Part shown: positions 34,101 through 46,100 of the stretch, piece after piece
How the letters are laid out: every line of letters starts with the position of its first letter
How positions within the stretch are numbered: position 1 is the stretch's first letter
NCBI GenBank assembly: GCA_963965975.1
Contig: OZ014421.1
Location: 2,469,001-2,533,000, forward strand
Direction: 5' to 3'
From: Xestospongia bergquistia
Lineage: Eukaryota; Porifera; Demospongiae; Haplosclerida; Petrosiidae
DNA length: 64,000 nucleotides
Program-made: the position numbers and the translations under genes
Notes under the pieces: model-generated
What the model saw: the letters and a program-made list of their open reading frames with translations, nothing else
Databases searched by the model: none
What the model was told of the DNA's origin: nothing

Positions 34101-37100
34101 ATACTGATAAGGTTAGTAATATATGTGTGTATATTGATGTAGCCTCTAGTTTATACTCTGTTCTATTTAATGTATATAAAATGAACAATAACAGTCTAGC
34201 ACATATTATATAAATTAATAAAATGTTATGAAATGATGACTGTTCACTGTTTATTCAAAACCATTTCTCCTATCATTTCTTTGTAATATCATAAACATGT
34301 TGTAATGAAATGCACTAAAGTGCTTAACCTCGCTGCAGTCTTATCCAGAGACTTCCTTGTCCTCCTCAAGTGACGTAATCTCACTTGATGCGCAAAATGA
34401 TTATTGATGATTCAGCATTTCTCTTCAATCAAAGGGAAAAAAGCTTTGTCTTTTAGTGCATCTGCTGGGTACTTTGTACTCTAATTGACAAAAGGTCCAA
34501 TACTTTCCAACTTCTTATTAAAAGTTAGTAATTCTCCAATGGTAGCTATGGTGCTAGTATTTTTAGTTCATGCTCAATGTATTGACAAAGGTAACTGCCA
34601 AAAGTAAGTAAAACTGTCATAACTTTCCAAAGAAGTATTTTTTCAAAAATTTGCACTTTAAAAAGTTAGAAAATGTCATAAGCTGTATGCAGGAGATTTT
34701 TATTGAATTTTCAAGTCTTCACTGAAAGCTGTGCTTTTTTTCAAAGGTTTTTCAGACTTCTAAAGCTTTTTGTTCATTTGTTGCTCTTTTTGGAAGTATT
34801 CTTAATTAAGAAGTGCAGAAGTTTTGCTATCGCTCACTAGAGTTTGGTGGCTACCTGTGCCATATTTGCTGAGTTAAAGCAGTTCAAAGCCCATTTGCCC
34901 GGGTAACAAACAGAGAGAGAGACACACACACTAACAGACTACAGAAACCCTCGATATGCACCCATGCACAGCGAGGTTAATAACATTATGTTACATTGAG
35001 GTTATAAAGAGATAGAAAGTGACATTGCTAATTAAATAGAAATGAAGATATGGACACATTTGTGACCGGATTTGCAAAAAGGGACCACTTCTGTCAAAAA
35101 CAAAAATTTCAGTATGGACAGAAAAAGTGATGGTTTCAATCTTTTGGAGAATTTGAGTTAAACCAAAAAACGAAGAGAATAGTTCCTGACAGTCATTTTG
35201 AAGCGTCTAAAAAGCGAAAGTTCTTTCTAGCTTTGCACGTAGAAGCGTTCGCGTTATCAAATATTAGTGTACGGGATGCGGGGGTGGAAAATTAAATTCC
35301 ACTTTTCTCAAAATTAATTTCTGGTAGTAGCCACTCTATTTCCGTTTATATCTCGTGTCTTGAGCAACGCATGCATTTATCCAAGGTATCAAACAATTCA
35401 GAATTATCTACACTTTAAAATGGTATGAAAAAGTGAAAATGACAGAAATGACTCAAGTGGTCCCTTTTTGCATATCCGGTCACATTTTTATGTTTTGTCA
35501 CAAACAGCCCTATTTGTAAATTTATCAAGGGGGATTATTGTTTCAGTGTTGTAGTGCACAAGTTAATAAATTTCAAATGTGTCATAGTATGTGAAATAAC
35601 AATTTGAATGTAAGAAAAGTGTGGAGACAAATTCAAACAATATCAGAATTCCAAGAAAACATTGCATATCAATTGAATGCTATTGCTAGCTACATTCTAG
35701 TACTACTTAGAATAGAAAGGCTACAATCAATACACAGTACTAGTATTGTACAATATAGGACCAGAATACAATAGTAAATATAGTTGATATGTCTTGCTGA
35801 AGTGGACGTTGTGGTTCTTCTTGTGTTCTGATATAGTGTGGTGTCTAAATTATGAGTAAGAAAGAAAACAATACTAACTAGAATGGAGTCATGCTTTCAA
35901 CTATATCCTTTCTGTTTAATGTAACTTAATATTGATTTCACTTTCCAGTAGTTAAGTCTTAATGATATAGGCAGACCCACTTGAATCATTAAAACAGTTG
36001 TTGTAATAATAGATGTATTTGTTTATGTTCATTATTTGTAAATTTATGTTCTCTTTTTTGTAAGTTATGTCATTTTTTACAAACTTTTACAAGTTATGTC
36101 AGCCTTGAATCTGGTATTTCCTGTACAACTTCACTGCATCTCTATAGTGTTTTCATAAATATAATACAATCAAACAACAACTATTTTAACAATAAATGTT
36201 GAGATCAGAAACAATATACAAACATAAGAGAGAGAGACAACACAACGACAGAACAAAGGATGAACAAAAATATAATTATTATGTTTAACCACAAAACACC
36301 ACCCTATAGAAATTATAAATCTCAATGATCACATGACCCTCTATTTAAGCATGTACATAAATAACTAAATTGGAAATACAACAAAAACAATCAACTAGTA
36401 AACATAACAATACACCTTTAGCTTAAACAAACATAATAAAGTAATTTATGTCCAATTGATCAGGTTTGAATGTCATAAGGTTATTCCATTGATTAAAGAA
36501 TTCTGCTAACAACAACCAGTCGACAACTGTGTTCTAGCATCATTTGAGAATGGATACAAGAACAGATGATCTGAATTACAGACTTGACAGACATCAATTT
36601 CAATATAATAGAGTCTCATATGATTGTAATGCCTACCATGGACTTTACCTTTTTATAATTTAGTCTTTTTAGAAAGTGATCCCAACAATTCAGTGATCTT
36701 TGACAAACACTAAATTTACTCACTTTCAAGTACAATGTTTACTATACTGATCATAAACATTCTTTTGAGTTAGTTGATGTTATTCTACATAGCTCTCAAT
36801 GATAGGAAATAAAACATCTAATAGTGGTCAAGTGACATTTGGGAGATCGAAAGGTTGTAAGGTTGTTTCGTTTGCGGAAGGCTCCATACGGAGCCCCACC
36901 CAATTTCATTGCAAAACGCGGAAGGCTCTTTTAGGCACCTGGAAGTATTATAAAACATTCGCTTTTTTGGATCAATTTTACTTTTGAAATTGCTCGTTTT
37001 CTAAGCTCGAATGATCCTGAGACATTGTTACAATTGATGGAAGAAATAGATAGCGATTTTAGCTATTAATTGTGTAACATTATGTAGTATATTGAGTACA

Positions 37101-40100
37101 GCAATATTATAATATGAATAAACAATAACTAGAATAATGAAGCCTTCTCACAAACCATACAACACACTTATATATACACAACCATACAGACCACTTAGGG
37201 GTCCTGACCACAAAGGGTATAATAATATTCATAATATATAATGCTACACTACAGTACACATTACTAGTTTTGTCACTGAAGTACTGATCCATTTGATTGG
37301 GAACCCTCTGGCATTTGTTCCTGCACCAAGGGTGGGTCATTTGAAGTTGTAGACGAGTTGTTATATGGGTAAAAATATGTGTCATCTGTAAATGTTGTGC
37401 TTGACACAATTCGACTTCGCATATGTCTCTTCACCTCGATACCATTTGGTATTTTCACTAAATATGACAGTGGACCCAATATTTTAATTACAAGACCTTA
37501 AATCCATCGACCTCCATCACTAAAGTTACGAATATACCCTTTGTCCCTCTCTTTAAATGAGGGTTGAACTCGAGCATGTTGATCATGTGAGTATGTCTGT
37601 CTCTGAACACTGCTCTCTACTTTCTTTTGTAAATCAGGATGCAGTAAGTCGAGATGTGTCTTGAGCTTTCGTCCCATTAACAATTGAGCTAGAGATGTTG
37701 TTGAGGTAGAATGAGGAGTGGTCCTATAATTGAATAAAAATCTTACTAGTTTTGTCTTCAGAGTTCCAGTAGTTTGACATTCCATGTTTTAAAGATCTGT
37801 AGAGCCCTTTGTGCAAGTCCGTTAGATGACAGATGGTATGGAGCTACCTTGACATGACTGATTGCATTGCTGGCCATGAAATCTGCAAATTCCCTACTAG
37901 TGAAAACTGACCTGTTATCACTGACTATCTTCTCAGGAAGTCCAAACGTTGAAAACAATTGGAGGTAAGGTCCGGCATAATCAATGTGTAGCCTGGACCA
38001 TGGTCTTGCTGGCCACTCCCATGGGTGGAGTAAAGGTTGAGGTGGTGAACTTCTGCTCAACTGTCACACATCACAACTACTAACTTTCTTTTCTATGTCA
38101 TCATCTAGTTTCGGCCACCAAACATAACTTCGTGCTATGGCTTTCATCTTGACAATGCCAGGGTGAGATTGGTGAATTTCATCCAAGAAACGTTCCCGCA
38201 GCTTTGGTGGTATTATAACTCTGGAGCCCCACAAGACACAACCATCTATAATATTCAATTCAGAGTGTCTCCTTGAATATGGTGTAAATCTTCTCCTCTC
38301 CCAATGTTATTTTTCCAACCTTGACTGACTAAAGTGGCTACTTTGGATAGAATAGGATCAATTGGAGTACATGATTTAATATCAGATACTGTAATAGGTG
38401 ATGAATTTAGTATGTCTACCAAGTGAATAATTTCAGGGGGGATGGGAACCGACTTTAAAGTATCAGGTAATGGTGATCTACTCAGACCATCGGCATGTTG
38501 TAAATCTTTACCAGGCTTATACTGTACTCAATAAGTGTAACTACCCAAAATTAGGGCCCATCTTTGGATCCTAGCAGATGCTAATTGTGGGATACCACGA
38601 TGTTCTTCAAATAAATGCATTAATGGCTTATGATCAGTATGTATTATAAATCTCCTACCTGAAAGGTATTGATGGAATTTCCTGACTCCTATAATGATGG
38701 CTAATGCTTCTTTGTCGAGTTGTGAGTAGTTCCTCTCGGTTGTTGATAGCATCCTCGATGTAAAGGTGATCAGTTTTTCTTGTCCGTTGTCTAAACGATG
38801 AGATAGGACAGCCCTACTCCATAAGGAGAGGCGTCACAGGCAAGTACAAGTTCTTTAGAACTGTCATAGTGAGCTAACAGTCTGGGTGACTTCAATAAGT
38901 CTTTAGCTGACTCAAAAGCTTCTTGCTGTGCTGACCCCCACTTCCAAACTGAGTGGCAGTGTAACAATGAATAGAGAGGACTCAGGACTGTTGCTAGATT
39001 GGGTAGGAATTTCCCATAGTAATTAACCAATCCAATTAAAGCCTTTAATTCTGAAATATTCAGAGGAACTGGAGCTTTTGTAACAGCTCTGACCTTCTCT
39101 TCTGTTGGTTCAATGCCTTGATTACTATTTTCATGTCCTAAGTATTTGACCTCTGGTGCTAAAACATTCATTTTTCTTTCTTCAACATCATTCCAGCTGT
39201 CTGTAACCTCTTTAAAACTTCTTCTACATTTGCAATACGCTCAGCTTCAGTTGACCCAGTCAGTAACACATCATCAATATACACAATACGTGTTTCAGAC
39301 CTTGTAACAAATTCTCCATTACTCGTTAGAAAATGGATGGCGCTGAATTCACTCCAAAAGGCAGTGTAGTGTAATGATACAATACTTTCATCATGTTAAT
39401 CATCACAAACTGCTGAGACTCTGGGTCCAGTTGTACCTGTTGGTACGCTTGGCTTAGGTCCAGCTTCGTAAAGGAAGACCCTCCAGCTAATGTTGCCAAT
39501 AGATCATCGACTTTCAGTAGGGGGTACGTGTCTAATTTTGCTACACGATTGACTGTCTGTTTATAGTCCCTCGCATAATCGAATAGAGCCATTATGTTTC
39601 AACACTGGCACTACTGGAGCTGCCCAGTCAGAAAACTGGATTCTCTCGACTATGCCTTCTTGCTCCAGTCTATCTAGCTCTGCTTCGACCTTCTGTCTCC
39701 AAGCATAAGGAACAGGACGTGGGCGGTAGAACCGAGGTGTGACCACTGGGTCTATGTGTAGCTTTGCAGTTACTCCTCTCAGTGTGCTCAATCATCCTTT
39801 GAACACTTCACTGTACTTATCAATCACTACCTGAATATCTTCTCTTGCTTCAACTTGACCAATAACTTTCCAATTCAGTTTCAGTTCTGACATCCAGTTT
39901 CGTCCTAACAGGCACGGCCCTTGACCTTTAACCACTAATACTGACAACTTTCTCTCGTAATCTTCATACTTCACAGTTACTACACACAAGCCTAATACTT
40001 CTATCTGATGACCAGTATACGATTTGAGCTTAATGTCCGAAGGCATTAAATTTAGCTTGCCTTTTGCCTCACAGAGTTGATTATATGTTGACTCACTGAG

Positions 40101-43100
40101 CATTAACACTGCTGCACCAGTGTCAACCTCCATAATCACTTCCACTCCATTAAGACTCACTGTTACTCTAATTGGTTTGGCTCTCCCTGAAGTAACATTT
40201 AACAGGGTGTATGTGTCTTCTTGTTCATCTGTCTCTGGTTTATCCTCTTGAATATGATGTGCTCTCTCTGTCGATTGTCTACCTCTGTTCCCTCATTGAC
40301 AATCTTTATTTCGATATACCCGTGCTATATGTCCCTTTTACGACAGATATGACATAGTGCCTCTCTAAAACGACACTCATGATTTTTATGCTGTCCACCA
40401 CAACGATAACATGATCCTCCCTTAGATATTAGGGGTTTGGGGCAGGCATCTCCCCTTGTATGTGCTTGAACTCTCTGTACTGGAGTAAACTTCTGGTCAC
40501 CTGATTGAATGACCTTTGAACTGTGGTCAGCTACCTCCATGCCTTGACTTATTTCTAGTGCTTTTTCTAAAATGAGGTCTGACTCTGAAAGTAGCCTCTT
40601 TTGTATGCCAGGATGATTGATCCCACATACTAACCTGTCGTGAAGCATGTCGTCTAGCATGTCTCTGAAGTTACAGAACTCCGACAGCTTCCGCAGTTCT
40701 GCTATGAAGGTTGATACAGATTCTTCTTGTTTACGTGTAAGATGATTTTAATTCATCTTTAATTACCATAACTGCAGCCATACATTTAATTGGCCAAAGA
40801 AAAGCAACATTAATTAACTTTAATATTAAGATGATCAACTACTTACATAGTTTTAAAATAGAAGATAAAAACAAATGTCAACCTGTAGATATTTTCAGTG
40901 TGCTTATCATTAACTCTGTCAGTCACTTAAGGGTAGCACTGCAATGAATATATCACATCATATTAGACCAATTTATACATATATATGTTGAGTAAATGTT
41001 AAATATTCTTTAACCTACACAGTACCTTAAATTACATAGTTTAGCACAGAAGAAACAAATATAAGCATATACTTATTAATGAAAGTTTACAGAAATCACT
41101 AGGAAAAACAAACTGGTTCATTACAACTAAAAATAAGCCAAGTAGACAACTTGGCCTGTCATAAGGTACAAGTGCATTGACAAATTCTCTTATGCCAGGT
41201 TCATTTTATTTATTGTCTATTTTCTTTATTTTAGATTTCTTAGTACTAATGCACACATTTTTTGTAAATACAATCCTGTGTGCACAATACAAATCTTACA
41301 TCACAAAGCACATTTCTGTATCAAAACTAATACTGCTATATCAGTGTGTTTGTAACCTCTCCTTTTTCACAAATTGATTTTTACAAAAAAAAATAAATTA
41401 TAATAATTACCACTTTCCCTCTCATACTACATTATGACTAATAAGACAATTAATATGAAATTATCTAACGTAGTATCATATCTGACTATTGTCATGACTA
41501 TGTAACAATATCTACAATAGTTTGTCATGTAAATATATTTTATAGTTAATAAGTAAATGTAAATTGAAACACAATGACAAGATATCTGAATGGAGACAAT
41601 ATCTAATTTGACAAACACTTGTAACTTGTGTGGATATTAATTTTATATAATTGATTTAACTTTCCTACATCATTTGAATGATATTAACCCTTAGATGATC
41701 ACTGTTACAAATTAGTGACATGATCACGTTCATTAATAACCACTGTCACTAATTAGTGAACGAGGAATGTTAATTAAAAGGGACTTAGATAATGATTTCA
41801 TAGAAGTTGTTGTGTTAACATTAATGACCACTAATACAAATCAAAACTTACTGTTTACTATTTATAAAGAATGACTAGTTTAGTCACTGAAGTACTCTTT
41901 CTATTTTAAAAAATGGAAGAGGTTCTCTATTATGTTAATTATTCCTGTATTAAGACAGATTGGTTTGATAAGAGTTTTATAATGTAGTATATTAAGTCTA
42001 CAGTAGTAGCTATATATACATGAACATAACTGTATAATAATTGTACCATTGACAAAATCACATAGTGGATATTTACATGAAATCATTAAAATTATGAATG
42101 TATTATGTGTTACTAGTACATTGAGTTGAAATTCATCTATTATAGTGTGTATTGTGTATGTATTACTTCTTTGTTTTATTACTACAGGATGGCTGGACTG
42201 CATTGCATTATGCTGCATTCAATAATCATCCAGAGATCATTAAAATATTAATTACTAATGGTGCTGATATTACTACTGTCGATAAGGTATAAAAGATTAT
42301 TTTTTGATTTTATCAAATATTCAAAGATCATAGAAAATATACTAAGTATGATATTAAAATGTTATTATAGATCAATGAGAATACTCTTTGTATTATCTGT
42401 TATTGTTTGTTAAATATAAAGACTGGTATAATCACTATTTTGTATAACTATCCTATTCAGTTTTTTAGTTATAAATTACAGCTACATTGTGTTAGAATCA
42501 TAATTAATTTGGTATCTAGGAAGTACAATATTACAATTTTTTAATACAAGGTTTATATAAAATGTCTTTATACCAACTATTTGAATGAAACTAATGGCTT
42601 GACACATTTTCTCATTTTGAAGTTGCATCTCAAAAATCTCAGTTTTGTAAACATACAGTTGCTATACATGCATATCTATTCTATATGTATGCAAAACTGT
42701 TGTTTGATATATTTTAGTAGCAGTGTCTTAACAAATTAGGTCACAAATGTTTTGCAAATCAAGTCACATATATAATATTTCATATTAATAAAAATATTAT
42801 GTTTGGCTTTCTATTATTATATGTATGTTCCACTCAGAATGGTATGACTGCAGCTGAATTAGCTCAGAGTAGAAGCCTTCGAGACATTGCAAAGCTAATT
42901 ATAGATGAAGGTATTTATTTCATAATTTGGGACAACAACTTTATGAAAACTTCATTTTCCTTATATAGTTTATATTATTGTAGAACAGTTTTATGTAATG
43001 TACTAACTAGTTTATAGATTATGAGCTTCTGTAATTACTTCTTTGCATTGTTTTACTTAAATATACTATGTTAAAGACTTATTACTTATAACAACACATT

Positions 43101-46100
43101 TAGAATAATATAATTATTCTGTAAGTCTATGATATTACTTATATAGCAACTACAGTACTGCAACCAATTACACCCAATTCTTAAAATAAATGAATATCAT
43201 TAATAGTAATATGTGTTGGTTGTTACAACATGATGTTAACTTTTTGTTATTGCTTACTTTAAATGTCAATAGAGCAATGGAATCAGTATACATTTCCGTA
43301 TAATACGTTATGACTATGGTCCATGTGAGAGTAGATTGCACTAAATAAGAATTTGAAGTTATTGCAATTAACAGATTTTGCTATTACAATATAATATTTG
43401 AGACATAATTGAAGGAGGTTTCTTAATTAATAAATAGTAATGTAGTTACTTCTATAGGCTAATATTCAGTAGTTGATTTCATAAGGATCTCCAATCTTAA
43501 GACAAATATATATATATATACATATAAAACAGTACACTAGCTGATTGCATTTATTAAGTTATTAATATGATTTGTATGTTAACATATTACTAACACAATG
43601 CATTCTTCTATCATTATTCTAATATTCATTTCTTTCTTTATCACAGCATTACAACGGCTTTTCAGACGTGGCATCCACAAAGGCAATGTTCAATTAACTA
43701 ACATGAGACTTGTTTTAATGGGACCACCTTGTGTTGGTAAAACAGCATTCAAGTCACTTCTTTTCAACTGGAGTGCACCTAGATTTCACAATAGTACAGC
43801 ATTAGCGACAAGACCTGTACGAGCTTTAGAGAGGGTGACAGGACGCGATGAAGGAAAAATATGGGAAAGAGTTACCAGTCTTGACTTGCTGAGGATGCTA
43901 TCAGATGCTATTCATGCGCTAGAAGAAGATTCACAACATGAAACTGATGATCCTATTTCAGAAGATGCTAGTGAAACAATTATATCTACAGAATCACCTA
44001 AAGAGACCACTACTGGTGAATTTAGCATCACTGGATTGACAAAGCAAAATGTAAAAAGTTACAGTGCTGCTTTACCTTTGCCTACTGCAGTAATGTCAAC
44101 TGTATCAGAAAAAGATTTCAATGAATTGCATTCTGATATTAATACTACTATACAACCCAACCAACCAGAGAAGGAAACCAAGGTTGTCACTACCATTAAT
44201 ATGTCTTCAAGCAACACAACAATCTCATCAAACGAAGCTACAAGACCAGTAATTTCTAGTGCCAGTCCAGCTAAAGAGTTGTCATCTTACGATATAGACA
44301 TGAAATCTGATAAATATGCTCAGGAATTAGCAAAAGTTTTTGCACAGCACGAAAAAACCCAAAATCGCCACAAAGCCACATGGATAAATGTTCTTGATAG
44401 TGGTGGTCAACCACAATTTGCTGATGTATCACGAGCATTTATTCGTGGTAATACCATAAATGTAATCTGTACAAAGTTAACAGAAAGCCTCTTTGAAAAG
44501 CCTCAGTTTTGCTACTCACTGAATGGTAAGTTACTAAATCAACCCAGTGAGTTACAGATGAACAACCTACAACTGATAGAGCATTTTGTGCATTCAATAG
44601 TTTCTTCTAAAAATGCAATAGTTGTTAAAGGAAAAAAAAGCTTACCACTTTTTATGATCATTGGCACTTGCTATGATAAGATTAAGGGTGTTAGAAAACT
44701 ATTCTATGAGTCATTAGAATTTAAGAATGAGCAACTACTATCTACTCTTAGTGAGTTTCATGATCATTTTATATTTCCTAATGATGATCCGAAAAAGCTC
44801 ATATTTCCTGTTGATAATCTTTGCTGGTGGAACCGAAAGAAAATATCATCTTCTCTTCGACAGCATATTATGTCCTATCAGAAAGAAATTGCCATCGCTT
44901 CACCAATACCAGTACGTTGGTATATGTTTGAATTGCGTCTGAAAGAGGAAGCTTCACAAGAGGATCATGGAATAATTTCATTAGAATCATGCTGTGGTAT
45001 TGGAGTTAGTCTTGGCATGGATGGAAATGATGTCAAGAAGTCATTATCCCACTTACATACCATGGCCTTGTTCCTGTATTTTCCAATTGTTCTTTGTAAC
45101 GTAATCTTTACAAATCCTCAATATCTTCTTGACATGCTCTCAGCATTGATACGTGTGTCATTTGTAGACTCCTTGGAGGATATTTTACTTGAGGGTAAGT
45201 CTATAGCACCAGACACTCAGCGAGCATTTCGTGAATTTGGAGTATTTGAAGAATCTTTACTTGATAATGTTTGCCTACCATTTGTTTCTTCTCTTTTTAC
45301 AAAAAATGCCTTTTTAACGTTGCTTCGTTATCTGCATATTATTACTCCACTCTCAACAAATGATGGTATTAAGCGCTATTTTATGCCAGTAGTATTACCA
45401 CCTGAACAGGCAAAAGAGGAAGACGTAGTTCTTTTTCAAAAGAAATGTGATCCAATGATAATAACATTTGGAAGTAAAGTTGTTCCTCAGGTGAGTAATG
45501 TAACTGTTGTACACATCTACAATAATTGCTAATGTTTAAAGCTTCATTTATAAACTTTACCACTTCTGCATGTTTATTCTGTTCATAATAGCAACATTTT
45601 TCATTGTATAGGGTGTATTTACAGCTGTAGTGGTAGCTCTTGTTGACAGAACAGAAAGTCCACAATTTGATATAGATAGTTGTTCAATAGGATTTCCAAG
45701 ACAACTTCGTTATGCTGTTTTACTTTATTCTGAAGATTTATTTGGTTCTGTCCTATTAGTTGATAGATTCTATTGGATTGAGGTCTACTACAATGGCCCC
45801 ACAAAAAATTGTTTTAAATTGCGCAACGTGCTCTGTGATGCTGTATCAGCTTGTGCTGATATATTAGCATATGATGAAAGGGCACTTAAATCTGAAGTAA
45901 CAGTCCCGTGTAAACAGGAACACAGTGAAAGTGGGCACAAGTTACATCCAGTTATCATATCATGGGATGATGATCCACCTTTGTTAAGATGCAGTATTGA
46001 AAAAAAGCGCCCAACACTTGAATTAACTGATGAAAGACAAACCTGTTGGCTAATTGGTGAGTTTAAAGATTACCTCATCTTTATCTGAAGTTGACATTTG

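Larger units (their letters stand above)
28508..42910 (+). other. Ankyrin-repeat exons of the main gene
   Basis: Five exons each hold about one repeat. Repeat 1 (28508) reads [28 protein letters not shown]. Repeat 2 (29688) has [20 protein letters not shown]. Repeat 3 (34013) has [20 protein letters not shown]. Repeat 4 (42188) has [27 protein letters not shown]. Repeat 5 (42838) has [20 protein letters not shown]. Exons 3 to 5 of the set start at the canonical (D/N/F)G.T position; the middle ones are 99 bp and phase 0, so they can be duplicated or skipped without frame loss. The extra copy at 53826 shows that duplication does occur. Confidence 0.9.
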
